In this document: positions 1 through 10,483 of the stretch, in pieces
How the letters are laid out: each line of letters begins with the position of its first letter
Position numbering within the stretch: the first letter of the stretch is position 1
Source of the DNA: Maniola hyperantus
Taxonomy: Eukaryota; Arthropoda; Insecta; Lepidoptera; Nymphalidae
DNA length: 64,000 nt
Assembly (NCBI RefSeq): GCF_902806685.2
Contig: NC_048539.1
Coordinates: 13,032,501-13,096,500 of the forward strand
Reading direction: 5' to 3'
Translations under genes and position numbers: made by a program
The notes under the pieces: model-generated
Told to the model about the DNA's origin: nothing
What the model saw: only the letters and a program-made list of their open reading frames with translations
The model's database searches: none

Positions 1-2737
1 ATTCATTTCCTTCTGAACCTATTAGAAAAATCTATAACTAGAATAAGTATTCCTAATCAATAAGTGGGTAGTTGTTGTTCTCCAACAAGAAAATATTAAA
101 GACGATTTATGCACTATTCTTGATACTTGATCTATTGTAAAAAGATTTCTAAGATATGAAAGTGTTGTGGAAACTAAAATGGTAATATTATCCATGCAAT
201 TGTAATTTTAAGGGCTGTATTAGATAAATATATAGCAACATGTATGACGTACCTATATTACTATTTGGTCATGGAGACTGTCTCAATGAACCAGAGAGAG
301 TAACTTTCATAGTCCCTGGTTTTTAGTTCAAACGCAGACATTTTTATTAAGAGTTTAATTTTTTTTTCTGCTTACATTGTCATGATAAATAACGTCAATT
401 ATTATTATCAACTTAGATTTTGGATCGTTTATGAGCTGAAGCCTATTCAGTTTTATTCATGAAAATTTGGCGTGTTATACTGATGTATAAACTGCAAATT
501 GTTGGACTTGAAAAAAAGCTGAATAGATAAGCAGAAATATAATATTCCCTAAATCATTACTCATGTGTTTAATAAATGGCAATTCTGTTTCCAAGTACAA
601 CTAGTATATAAAAAAATGCACACACCACAGGCAAAATCCATTGTCATACCGCCTAAAAATTCTCATACATTTCAAAATTATACAGACTCTTATTAGTTAT
701 ATATTTCCACTATAGTGATTTACTTAAAAATTACCTACGATACGAGCTTTATAAAAAACATTACAATTAATGATTGCTTAGATTAAAATACATAATTTGT
801 GATTAATATTGGGTTGTGTATTAAATATAATATTGTACACTTTTAATCCTGTTATAAATTTTAAAATAAGAATTTATTAGTTGCGTAGAAGAAATCGTGA
901 TTGAAATTTTTTGTTATTACTTTTAAAATCAATGGAAACTACTATAAATAAAAATCTCTATATTCCATATGATGCTGTAAGACTTCAACTCAAAAATTCC
1001 TTTTAATTTGTTTTTAATTTATATTAATTTCCATTCCATCACCGGAGTTTTTTTTTCAAAATTGCGCACGACTGATTTTTACTGTCGCACGTTTCTTTAT
1101 AACATTTAATTTGGATTTGACACCCTGTGATTTTTAATTAATATTACATCTCTTTTCGTAGATATAAGTTGTAAAAATAAATTTAGGTCGTTGTAAGAAA
1201 TTTCTCAATAAAAAAAAGAAAATATTTATTGTGTATCGGTGCCAATTGTAGATGTAGTTCTGTTTTCTACCATAGATGTTATGTTAAAAAATACACAGGT
1301 GATATATAAACTTCAATATAAAGTACTTAGGTACTTAGTTTTGCATAGATTTTTGTGATTTAACTGTAGAAAATTCATAAATGATCAAAATTAGTCGATC
1401 GCGCTCCATTATTGGGTTGCAGCTATACCTACATAGATAATATAAGTACGAGTAGGTATATATTTTTTAGATAATATTTTTCTATACTGGGTCACAATAA
1501 TAAAACGATGAGAGTATATGGTACCTAACCACTAATTTTAAAAACAAAAGTTTTATCACCTGTATATACTTACCTACATACCTATATCAAATTTCAATTG
1601 TGTGTTATAAAAAAATATTTAACTAAATAATATCACATATCACGTAATTGCTGTATCACAAAATGCTTGAAAAATATATTTTAATATAATATATCTACAT
1701 AAAATGTACCTAGCTAAAATTTAAACTACATGTTCCATTCCGATTATATTTCAAAGTGCTGAATAAACGCAATTAATGAAAATTCTGATGCTCTCATTTT
1801 TATCATTTTTCTTCGTAAACCGATAGACGTCCACGGCTGAATTCAGCGGCTCTCTGCAACTCATTTGATGACGTCCGTCCACCTAGTAGTTTTCATCTTT
1901 ATCATACCTAACCACTAATTTCGAAAACAAAGGCTGTATTACCGGTACCCTGTACCCATAGATAACTCCCTACTCAGTCCCTGTACCTATGCAACTATGG
2001 GTTTTGATTCTTTTGACGGGTCTCGACAAACACGACAGACAAACAGACACACAGACAAAGAAGTGACCCTGTAGATCCTATGAAAATGAGCTTGTAGATA
2101 AAAAATCGCGGACAAAGATAGTGTTTTAAAACTTTCATAAAACATTTTCTGTCGTAACAATTTCAAGGGTATATCGAATTACTCACATGAAATGTCCGTC
2201 GCTACACGTGTCGGAGTAATCCCGGATAATTCTATTAATCTTTCGGTAAGTTTATTATACCTACCTCCATCAACTTTTTATGGACCCTTAAAGTTTGATT
2301 GTGTTTACCCTTAGGTATCCCAAAATTCCGTATATACCCCACTTTTTCTTTCAAAAATAAGAACCGGGTAGTTGAGTAGATCAACGCGTATAGTAACTTC
2401 AGACTTTATTTCGAGTGAGAGTCTCGTTTGTGTCTTAAGTAAAAGTACCCTATATGTTTCTTGACAGACACGACAGACAGACAGAAACACAGCGAAGTGA
2501 TCCTATAAGGGTCCCTTTTTCCTTTTGAGGTACGAAACCCTAATAATAAACAATTCCGTTTCCGTCTGTTGAATCGTGCCCAATTGAATTTGGGCAGCTT
2601 GCCTATTACGCGAGAAAATGTTTGTTCAAAATAAACGAAAGTCTTTTGTACTGGAAGCGATCTCTAATTGGTAAATCTCGCTAAATTGTTCCAAATCAAG
2701 GGTAGCAGCAGATCGAGGAAAATAAAGCCATTTTTTA
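1..2737. other. AT-rich non-coding stretch with repeat debris
   Basis: No open frame with gene-like structure is visible on either strand. Recognisable pieces are a minus-strand reverse-transcriptase tail at about 1815-1897, GACAGACAGA-type runs near 2030-2065, and the 3' end of the GGTACGGAACCCTAA repeat family at about 2430-2546. A loosely repeated phrase, CCTAACCACTAATTT, occurs near 1525 and again near 1906. The rest is unique-looking AT-rich DNA in which I see nothing. Confidence 0.6.
1815..1897 (-). repeat. Non-LTR retrotransposon 3' tail fragment
   Basis: Read on the minus strand this matches the terminal coding segment of a lepidopteran endonuclease/reverse-transcriptase element. Other copies in the window (37382-37482 plus, 31305-31440 minus) encode an ending like QQWTSIG followed by GATGATGATG. 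This copy has lost an internal piece between the GACGTCC and CAGCGGCT blocks, compared with the 31.3 kb copy. Confidence 0.6.
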
Positions 2738-2772
2738 AATTTACCTAATCAATAGTATTGATTAGGTAAATT
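2738..2772. repeat. Perfect 17-bp inverted repeat
   Basis: Two 17-base arms (2738-2754 and 2756-2772, beginning AATTTACCTAATC) are perfect reverse complements separated by one base. It sits just upstream of a minus-strand copy of the common repeat family and may be a foldback remnant. No function can be assigned. Confidence 0.75.
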
Positions 2773-2796
2773 CATAATATGAGTATTGATTCAATA

Positions 2797-3039
2797 CCCA
2801 TATTATAAATGCGAACGTGTGTTTGTTTGTTGGTTTGTGTGTTTATTGGCTTGTTGGTTTGTCCGTCAATCACGTCGCAACAGAGCAATGGATGGACGTG
2901 ATTTTTTTGCATGGATATAGTTAAAGACCTGAAGAGTGATAGGTATAGGCTACTTTTTATCCCAGAAAATCATAGAGTTCCCACGGGATTTTTAAAAATC
3001 CTAATTCCACGCGGATAAAGTCGCGGGCAACAGCTAGTA
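2797..3039 (-). repeat. Family A interspersed repeat (GACTTCGTCCGCGTGG type)
   Basis: Minus-strand copy of the most abundant repeat in the window. Read on the minus strand, the family runs from TAGCTGATGCCCGCGACTT through a GATTTTCCGGGATAAAAAGT block to CATTTATAATATTAGTATGG. It has no coding capacity and is probably a SINE or the truncated 3' end of an RTE-like LINE; I cannot decide which. Other copies lie near 6540-6732, 20757-20938, 29858-30055, 35813-36036, 41020-41232, 47275-47462, 50915-51082, 59180-59476 and 61242-61575. Confidence 0.8.
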
Positions 3040-3342
3040 TTATATTATTTTGATTATATTTTTGCCTTGTATTTATCACGAAATGTAAAGTAAGTATTCC
3101 TTCTTTCAGGGTTCCGTAGTAAAACCAAAAAACCCGTATAGTTTTGTGCAGTCCATCTGTCCGTCGCGCGTCGGTCGCGCGTCGGTCTGTGGGTCACAGC
3201 CATTTTAAAAATAAACTGTAAGCAGTAAAGTTGAAGCTAAACCTATTACCGCAGGTATCCTGAACATGAAAAGCGAGAGCCGATTTTTTTTGTTGTAACC
3301 CCTCCCTCGTTGAATAGTTAATTTTAATATAGTTCCTACAAA

Positions 3343-3470
3343 ATGACTCCTCACGCGCCATTTTAACTCTATTGGTCAACTGTCATGTCAAAAGAACGGT
3401 TCACCTTTAAAATAAGGACTAAAATTGTACTTTTGATATGAAATTTGACACAAAATGGCGCGTGAGGACT
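3343..3470. mobile_element. Short foldback element with CTCACGCGCCATTTT arms
   Basis: CCTCACGCGCCATTTT near 3346 is mirrored by AAAATGGCGCGTGAGG near 3452. The interior is about 90 bases and non-coding. This looks like a MITE or foldback remnant. Confidence 0.55.
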
Positions 3471-3614
3471 AAAATTTTTGAAATTTGTCTGATTGGCAGC
3501 TGTTTACCCTCATTCATTTGCTCATCTGAGATTTGTCCGCTATTAAAATTAATATATTTAAAAAACGAACGCGGACCCAGCCTTCAAACGCGTTCAGTAG
3601 GTACCTATTCTTCT

Positions 3615-3806
3615 CTCTAATATAAAAATGAATCACTTTTGTTGCTCATCGCAAATCTCGAGAACAGCTGAACCGATTTCGCTAATTCTTTTTTTATAAT
3701 ATTCCTTGAAGTACGAGGATGGTTCTTACGGAGAGAAAAATTTAATTCAACCTCCCCCTCAATTTTCTAAACTCCACCCGAGCGAAGCCGGGGCGTGTCA
3801 GCTAGT
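3615..3806 (-). repeat. LINE-like 3' tail repeat ending in CCCGAGCGAAGCCGGGGC
   Basis: The block from about TATAAAAATGAATCAC to GAGCGAAGCCGGGGCGTGTC, followed by AGCTAGT, is a common insect repeat type. It lies in inverse orientation to the plus-strand relative at 12225-12420 (GCGACCCGCCCCGGCTTCGC). It is non-coding. Confidence 0.6.
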
Positions 3807-4167
3807 TCAAGATAAAAAAAAGTCGGTTAAAAAGACAAATTAGGTATACGAAAAAGTGTGTAGGTAGTCGGCGCGGCGGTCATATTTCGCCAATGATAAG
3901 CAAAATTAAAGGAAACGCAAAATTGCTCCCATTCGTTTTTGACCGGTGAGCATAAAGAATGATAGCAATCAACACTGAGGCTCGAAACGCAATAAACAGA
4001 CAAACTCCCGAAGGCGGAAATTATGGCCCATTCGCAACAGGCCATTTTTTTTACCCTATTTTCGGGGAAAAAAGGTAATGGAGTAGAAAATCTGTGGACT
4101 TGTGTTCGAGGGATGGATGATAGAGTAACTTTGGGAAAATTAAAACTTATCGCGTAAATAAATAGCG

Positions 4168-4206
4168 CCTGTGATAGCCTAGTGGTTAAGACGTCCGCCT
4201 CCTATA
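4168..4206 (+). repeat. Head of SINE-2, interrupted by SINE-1
   Basis: TGTGATAGCCTAGTGGTTAA and ACGTCCGCCTCCTA are the tRNA-like 5' head of SINE-2, seen complete at 51092-51424. The rest of SINE-2 is absent and SINE-1 begins within a few bases, so this is a fused or nested pair. Confidence 0.65.
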
Positions 4207-4210
4207 ATTG

Positions 4211-4380
4211 AGCCTCAATAGCTCAACTGGTAAAGGAGTGAACTGAAAACCGAAAGGTCGACGGTTCAAACCCCGCCCGTTGCACTATTGTCGTACCTAC
4301 TCCTAGCACAAGCGTCACGCTTAGTTGGAGAGGAAAGGGGAATATTAGTCAATTAACATTGCTAATATTCTTTATATTAA
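4211..4380 (+). mobile_element. SINE-1, tRNA-Phe-derived SINE
   Basis: A 74-base tRNA-like head (4211-4284) has an A-box region (TAGCTCAACTGG), a B box (GGTTCAAAC at 4263-4271) and an anticodon-loop equivalent CTGAAAA, which gives a GAA anticodon as in tRNA-Phe. The body follows and ends in GGCTAATATTCTTTA-like sequence. Copies lie at 35308-35477 (plus), 24660-24806 (minus) and 49690-49754 (3' part only). The weak acceptor-stem match and the shared downstream body show this is a SINE rather than a working tRNA gene. Confidence 0.8.
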
Positions 4381-4413
4381 AAAAAACGAGAGGTCGGGTC
4401 AGTGAGCACGCAG

Positions 4414-4703
4414 GCTAGTTCGGGCTACTTTAGTATTTTAGTCGAGTAGCGAGTAATTTAGTTGCTAAAATACTCGGTACTCGACTAAAAAGAAAGGTTG
4501 GTTGAGGTTGACTTGTTTAGCCTGTGAACCAGTGAGCAGTGACGCGTGGTGTGGGGTGCTACTCACTCGAAAAAAATATAATAAAATGGATCGACTTGAC
4601 TAAATAATTTACTTATCTACTCGACTAAATTCTTGGTGTTCAGACACCTTTAGTTACTAAATTACTCGCTACTCGACTAAAATACTAATGTGGTCCGAAC
4701 TAG
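4414..4703. mobile_element. MITE with about 40-bp TAGTCGAGTAGCGAG inverted repeats
   Basis: The left end reads TTAGTATTTTAGTCGAGTAG and the right end reads CTACTCGACTAAAATACTAA. The match extends inwards over TAATTTAGT and outwards to CTAGTTCGG. The interior has no coding potential. Single copy in this window. Confidence 0.75.
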
Positions 4704-4983
4704 GCTCAACTTTTCGTATCGCTACGAAGAGTCGATACTCGATACCCTATAGAAAATTAGAGGTTAAAGACGTAGTTGTAGGTACCTATCTACTTCATTA
4801 GTTCTCTAAATTGGCTAGCTTTACGGCTGACTCTATTAGCCTTTCGACATTTGAACCTTCATTAATCAATAGTTCTACGCGACAAATTGCAATTAAGAAT
4901 TCGTCCGCGTGGCAAGGGCGGATCCAGCTTTGGTGCCAGGGGGGGGTCACATAGTCGTGGTCAAGTCACAACATTTCGACCTC

Positions 4984-5062
4984 TTGCGACAGGTCGAGTT
5001 GGTAATCGGGGTATGACGAGCGGGGGTTGGGGGGGGGACGCCCCGCACACCCGCACGCAGGG
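4984..5062. mobile_element. GC-rich foldback element, left half only
   Basis: Starts GCGACAGGTCGAG and runs into GACGCCCCGCACACCCGCAC, the left arm shared with complete copies at 27685-27826, 29248-29412, 43817-43932 and 48280-48440. The right arm is missing, so the element is truncated. The surrounding open frame (4887-5072) is an artefact of this GC-rich arm. Confidence 0.7.
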
Positions 5063-5183
5063 CCGTCTTTAACCTATTGGAGGCCCTGGGCACATTAGAA
5101 TAACGGGGCCCCTATGATCTTGACAGAGTAGGTACTATTTTCTTAGAATAGGCAAAGAAAGCAGATAAGTCACGTTCTAGACG

Positions 5184-5815
5184 TATTATAAATGCGAATG
5201 TTTCTATCTATCTGTTATCTTTTCAAAGTCCATATTCTAAATCAAAATTTGGTACTATTCAGAGATAGTTTACACTCGGAAACGGCTTTTTATCCCGGAA
5301 AATTAAAGGGTTCTCACGGAAATTTTAAAAAACTTAATCTATGTGGACGAAGTTGCGGGCATCAACCAATATAAAGTAAAAGCGCGAGCGAAGCGAGCGC
5401 GAAATTTTTCATATATTTACGAAAAAATCATAAGGTAGCTACTAATATTATAAATGCGAAAGCGTGTCTATCTACTTATCTGTTACCATTTGTCGGTCTA
5501 TCTTTTTGACCAGGTACTACACAGAGAAAGCTTTCATCCCGGAAATACACTTTTTATGCGGAAAATCAAAGAGTTCCTACGGTTTTTTGAAAACCTAAAT
5601 CAATCCGGACAAGTTTGTGGGCGGGCAACAACTAATACAGAGCAAAAGCGCGAGCGAAGCGAGCGCGAAATTTTCTGTCTGTCTATCATCTTGTTAGGTA
5701 CTTTTTCACGGCCAAATGTAGGTAGGTAGGTACTACTCAGTGATAGCTTGCATCTCGGAAGGGATTTTTAATCGTAGGGAACAAAACGTGCGAGCGAAGC
5801 GAGCGCAAAATTTAT
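5184..5815 (-). repeat. Tandem array of diverged Family A units
   Basis: Three consecutive minus-strand Family A units begin near 5184, 5446 and 5720. Each is followed by a GCGAGCGAAGCGAGCGC block (near 5383, 5648 and 5791). Period about 265 bases between the first two units and shorter for the third. Small open frames at 5192 and 5454 are translations of this repeat and not genes. Confidence 0.7.
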
Positions 5816-6404
5816 GACATTATTAACAAAAATAGAAAAGATAAATGTCAGAAATATTTTCTTCTTTTCTTTCTTTTTTTTTTTTTTTTTATTTTTTCTT
5901 TATTGATATTATAGATAAATGCCAGAAATTTTGTACTAAAAACTATAAAGTCATCTGTTGTATAAAGAATAGTTCTATTATCTTTAGGGGTCCCCAGATG
6001 CAACGAGCGCTTGGATAATAAAAACTTTACTATAAATAATAAACGTAAAGGACCAATCTGACCAATACATTATAGGTATATAATACATAAATTATTATTT
6101 TTTACTTTTAGAGGTTTTTACTGTCGGGAATTTTTTAAAAAGTGTGAAAAAGAATGAAATATTCTATCATTTGCGTTATCAGTAAAGACAATAAAGATCG
6201 GATATAAGACTATTTAACAATCTCTACGGTCCTTTGTTTGAGTTGGCTTTTTTGACCGTTGATTTTATCGAAATAAATATGTTTTTGGGTATTAAAATAT
6301 CGGTTGGTCTGTTATAGTATGGTGATCTGGCAGGGACTACTGGGCCCCAATCGATCGTGGGCTCTGGGCAAGTGCCGTGTGATGTTCTTCTGTTCAATGA
6401 CCCC

Positions 6405-6447
6405 CATGACCCCCCCCCCCCCCCCCTGGATCCGCCCTTGCCGCGTG
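6405..6447 (-). repeat. GGCGGATCCAG poly-G repeat end, inverted partner of 4905-4950
   Basis: On the minus strand this reads GCGGCAAGGGCGGATCCAG followed by a G run (a plus-strand C run at about 6411-6426). The same phrase is on the plus strand near 4907-4945, giving inverted flanks around a 1.5 kb block. The long C run is likely to vary in length. Confidence 0.6.
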
Positions 6448-6539
6448 GGTTTCGATTTTATAAAATCCAGTGGGAACTCTTTTATTTTCCGGGATGAAAT
6501 CTATCTCTGTACCAAACAGATGAAGCCAGTGCCTTCACC

Positions 6540-6732
6540 CACGTGGATTTAAGTTTTTTAAGAATCCCGTTAGAACTCTTTGATTTTCCGGGATAAAAAA
6601 TAGCTTACCTATGTCCATCCCCGGGATGCAAGCTATCCCTGAACTAAATTACATCAAAATCGGTTAAACGGATCGCTGTGAAAAGCTAGCGAAAGGCAGA
6701 TATACACTTTCGCATTTATAATGTTAGTATGG
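6540..6732 (+). repeat. Family A repeat
   Basis: Plus-strand copy running from CACGTGGATTTAAG to CGCATTTATAATGTTAGTAT. It has the full GATTTTCCGGGATAAAAAAT and AAATCGGTTAAACGG blocks. Non-coding. Confidence 0.8.
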
Positions 6733-6962
6733 ATAAAGAATAAAATATAAGCACCCGCCGGGTGTCAACCCTTGTAACAGATTAAAGATTTGTAAGCTCA
6801 CTTATAAGATTGAGCTTTCAGCGTTTAAAAGTTAATTTCGTTGTCAGCCGAGCGCTCGGGTGACCTTCGACGAATAAAATATTAGTCTCGAGTATACACT
6901 GAGCACGAAACAATAAGTAGGTATGCCTTGCTTTACATAGAGATTTAGATAGATATTATCCT

Positions 6963-7240
6963 AATATTATAAATAATGTAAAAGTGTGTATAAATGTCTG
7001 TCTGCTAGCTTTTTACGGCCCATCTGTTTTATTGATTACCGATCAATTGGTACAGTGATAGCTTAGGTACATTCCAGGCTACTTTTTGTCCCGAAAAATC
7101 TAAGAGTTCCCATGGGATTTTCAAAAATTCTTAATTCGCGTTTACGATGGACGGATCTATTTTGTACAGAGGTCTTACATCCCGGCATAAATATTACTAA
7201 CTACTAAGTATACCTACTATTTATCCCGGAAAATCGAAAG
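6963..7240 (-). repeat. Family A repeat, diverged
   Basis: Minus-strand copy with recognisable TTTTTACGGCCCATCTG, GGCTACTTTTTGTCCCG and GAGTTCCCATGGGATTTT blocks, followed by a second fragment that repeats the same blocks. Non-coding. Confidence 0.65.
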
Positions 7241-7766
7241 GTACGCACATGAAATCGAGGGCATCATCTTGTGTTCTGCAAAATATATAAAAAAACTGAC
7301 TAACATAAGGTACAGTTTAAACCAGATAGGTAAGTGGGTATAGGTAATTAATTTTAAAAAAATACAGCTTACCTATAGGTAGGTATTATACCTCCCTGTC
7401 AATCTCGTTTGTCTAGACTTAGATCTGTCTCGGATCATTGATCTAGTGATCTGGATCTACAGAGCATAATATTTTGAATTTGCCTAGACTTTGCCTAGAT
7501 TTAAAACGAGACACATTTTATGTCGGAGCGATATGTCTGACAAGCTGGGTTCACTGACGTGACCCGAGAAATATATAGCCCTTCTCTCTCTCTCTCTCTT
7601 ATGAGATAGGAGTTTACGGGAAAGAAAGAGAGGCGTTTATCAAATTTTACACTGCACTGTTTGACTGTATTGCACTTTATTGAGTCAAAACCAGAATCAA
7701 AATACGTCTTTGCAGAGTTATACTTCTATACCTAGAAGGTACTATTAATATACTGTGAGTCTGAGC
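7240..7766. other. Non-coding stretch with CT microsatellite
   Basis: No gene seen. Contains a short (CT)n run at about 7582-7599 and repeated CTAGACTT/CTAGATTT words near 7410-7505. Confidence 0.5.
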
Positions 7767-8260
7767 AAGCAATGGTTTAACTTTTTCTTCTAAGAGAAAT
7801 AGCCTTCATAGCTATTTGTTTGAGGCGTAACGGATAAAGAACGGATTACCCTGAAGCCGGGTAGGCTTTACTGCAGAAGTGCTCTCAACGCCTCGACGAG
7901 GGATCCATCGATTTAAGTGGTAGTATTTACATCATTCAAGATTTTTATTTATTTATTCTGATATACAAGTAAGCACTTGACTACTATATGCAGTCTAAGA
8001 GGGAAGCGGGCTAACTTGGAAGGGGTATGGAAAAACATTAAACACATACCCTTGATCGGTTTCTACACGGTATCGTACCGGAACGCAAAATCGCTTGGCG
8101 GCACAGCTTTGCCGGTAGGGTGGTAACTAGCCACGGCCGAAGCCCGTGACAATTTAGACCAGACAGAGACAATTTAGAAATATTAAATTCCCAAATTCAC
8201 CCTGTCGGGAATCGAACCTGGGGCCTCCGCGTTTATCACTGCGCCAGGAAGGTCATCATA
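7767..8260 (-). mobile_element. Duplicated module X joined to SINE-3, copy 1
   Basis: The first 250 bases (7767-8019) are nearly repeated at 8314-8569. The module has a small AAATAGC/GCTATTT hairpin and a CCTCGACGAGGGATCCATCG block. It is joined to a minus-strand SINE-3 copy containing TTTCTACACGGTATCGTACC, GGCGGCACAGCTTTGCCGG and a tRNA-like B-box region, GGGAATCGAACC. Module plus SINE may be one mobile unit. Confidence 0.65.
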
Positions 8261-8313
8261 TTTAGTAGGTACATACTTAGTAAATCTGTCTCGTTTTAAC
8301 ATGTCTTAAGTGG

Positions 8314-8620
8314 AAGCAATGGTTTCCCTTATCCTCCTAAGAGAAATAGCCTTCATAGCTATTTGTTTGAGGTGTGGCGGATAAAGGACGGATTACCCTG
8401 AAGCCGAGTAGGCTTTATTGCACAAGTGCTCTCAACGCCTCGACGAGGGATCCATCGACTTAAGTGGTAAGTAGTATTTATATCATTGAAGATTTTTATT
8501 TATTTATTCTGATACAAGTTAGCTCTTGACTGCTATATGCAGTCTAAGATGGAAGCGGGCTAACTTGGAACCCGAGACCTCCCGCTTAAATTCAAAAGAC
8601 CACTGCGCGAGGGAGGTCGT
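8314..8620 (-). mobile_element. Duplicated module X joined to SINE-3, copy 2 with internal deletion
   Basis: Second direct copy of the block at 7767-8019, about 548 bases downstream. Here the SINE-3 part jumps from CTAACTTGGAACCCGAGACC straight to the terminal GCGCGAGGGAGGTCGTC, so most of the body is deleted. Confidence 0.65.
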
Positions 8621-9320
8621 CAAATCGTCTAACAAAATAAACAGTGCTTCTCTAACTGATCTCATCTATCTGGTCTGCGCTTTGAAGCGTACAGTATGTT
8701 ACACATTTAATGGGAATTGAATTTCCTTCCCTTGTGCATATACGGTGGCTAATTGGAAACCAGGCAAGAGGAATATTAAATTCCTCATAAATGATCAGGA
8801 ATATTAAATTCCTGTTCCCTGCAGCTCCAATTAAATTTGTAAATCTGTTTGAAAGCTTAAAATATAATTAATATAACCTTTGGTGAATGTATGTTCAAAA
8901 GTAGACAAATATGATAAGTATGTAAGTATACCTAAACGTAGTAGTACGTATAATGCGTCCGAGATAAGAAAGGGAAAAAGTTTTCCTACTAAGTACTTGA
9001 CCAGTTAGACACTGAATTAGCGAATCATCTCCCAGGAATCAAATCCAAGATATTTCGCTCGATAAAAACTACAGCGCTAAAAAATCCTAAAAAGAGATCC
9101 ATTTAAAAATATACTCAAATCAAATAAATATTACAAAACCAATTTTATCAAAACGAATGTGATCGTAGGTAGAAAACGTGTTTTATTTCACGTTCGCTCT
9201 ATCAACTAAAAAAATATTGCTTTGGAAATATTGGCTTTCACAATAATTATATTTATTGAATGAAAATGGATAGCGTCATTTCACAATGTTTGAATGAAAA
9301 TAGATTGTTTGGTTCTACGG
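8620..9320. other. Upstream flank of the Cys-rich peptide gene
   Basis: AT-rich, with no coding frame. GGAATATTAAATTCCT occurs twice (near 8770 and 8800) as a short direct repeat of a palindrome. This flank would contain any distal control sites of the 9387 gene, but none can be named. Confidence 0.4.
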
Positions 9321-9331
9321 CTATATAAATA
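9321..9331 (+). promoter_or_regulatory. TATA box of the Cys-rich peptide gene
   Basis: CTATATAAATA lies 56 bases upstream of the start codon at 9387. A TATA box normally sits about 25-30 bases before transcription starts, which predicts a start near 9352-9360 and a 5' UTR of about 30 bases. A strong TATA box in an insect gene suggests regulated, tissue-specific expression. Confidence 0.7.
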
Positions 9332-9386
9332 CAGGTAATTGGGTTACCGAGTTAATTGTCGTGATTTTGATGAAACAATCATTAAA

Positions 9387-10195
9387 ATGAATAAACTGGT
9401 GCTACTGTTTTTGATCGTTGGTCTGTGCAAGGTATACCTATAGTACATAAAATACATATGTAGGTACTTAAATTTTGTTTTAGTAGAAAATGTTGACGAT
9501 TATTAAAATAATAGTCTATTCTAGAGTCGGTATAAATTAAAAACTTATCTTTAGATGATTGATTTGATAAATGGGTCAAAAATGTCAAAACTCAAAACAA
9601 CAATTTTTGCTGTTCTGTTTTGTTTAATTATAATAACTGTTTGTTTCCATAAAATAATTAAATTACATTAAGTATACGTCCTTGTTCATCTCAACATTTC
9701 TTCAACTATATTCTATACCTGTACCTACCAACTTTGTTTGTGAGGTATTGCACATAATATTATGAAAAACAACATACTAGTGTCCGGAGAGAGATTCCTC
9801 TTTTTTTAAAGTTTAGAAAAAAATTGCTTAAATTTCTTTTACTCTTGTAATATAACTCATCTTCTCATCTTTTTCTTCTTTCTTCTTTCTAGTTTCTATT
9901 GAACTTTCTTCTCTATTTTCAGACCATAGATGCCTACTGTGCCAACAGATGTGAATCTGTGGCCGTGGCAACCTCATGTGCATGCCCCAATGTTTGTGCG
10001 ACATCTAACTGCATGTCTTGTTCATCATGTAACACTTGTCCCAAGTCTGATTGTATGAATTCTTGTAAATGTAAATCCTCATGTAACAGCGGATGCATGG
10101 ATGCAGATTGTAAATGCCTGAAAGCTTTAACCAATTTCCCGGAAGTTGAGTACCCGATGCCTTCGTGTGGATGCAGTAGAACATATTATTATTAA
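9387..10195 (+). CDS. Secreted cysteine-rich peptide, two exons, 105 aa
   Basis: Exon 1 is 9387-9431 and exon 2 is 9923-10195, joined in phase 0 over a 491-base GT-AG intron (donor AAG|GTATAC, acceptor TATTTTCAG). The start follows an in-frame-stopped upstream ATG at 9370 and is the first that gives a signal peptide: MNKLVLLFLIVGLCK plus TIDA, with cleavage likely before YCANRC. The remaining chain of about 86 residues has 18 cysteines, mostly spaced by one to four residues (CAC, CMSCSSCNTC, CKC, CKC, CGC), then a short Cys-free linker and a terminal SRTYYY. TATA box, signal peptide, intron phase and a poly(A) signal at 10231 all agree, so the gene looks intact. Cys spacing resembles metal-binding or heavily disulfide-bonded secreted peptides. 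I do not recognise the family; a structural or cuticle/silk-associated peptide, a defence peptide and a secreted metal-binding peptide are all possible. Confidence 0.82.
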
Positions 10196-10230
10196 ATACG
10201 TCGAAATAATTACGTATTGGTGGTTCATGA

Positions 10231-10236
10231 AATAAA
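10231..10236 (+). terminator. Poly(A) signal of the Cys-rich peptide gene
   Basis: AATAAA lies 35 bases after the stop codon at 10193-10195. It is followed by T-rich and TGTTTTATTT sequence, as expected downstream of a cleavage site. The 3' UTR is therefore about 60 bases. Confidence 0.75.
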
Positions 10237-10483
10237 TTTATGTGAATTATACTTATTAGATGTTTTATTTATTTACTTTAAACTACCTCGGAGAGTATAA
10301 AATATGGAAAGGTGGTTTCTTAGAAAAAGATGATCAGGACCTGAAGGTCTACTCGATGAACAAAAACAAAATTCAAGATGGCGGAATTTATTTTTCCATA
10401 AAAAATATATTATGACGACCAAACTATTAAAAAATATCTAATTTAGACATGGTCCGCTTTTTGAAAAATCAACGCTGCATGCT

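Noticed and set aside
4211..4284. tRNA-Phe gene
   Set aside because: The tRNA-like sequence is followed by a shared SINE body present in four places, and its acceptor stem does not pair well.
5192..5729. Two 60-91 codon frames
   Set aside because: Translations of tandem Family A repeats.
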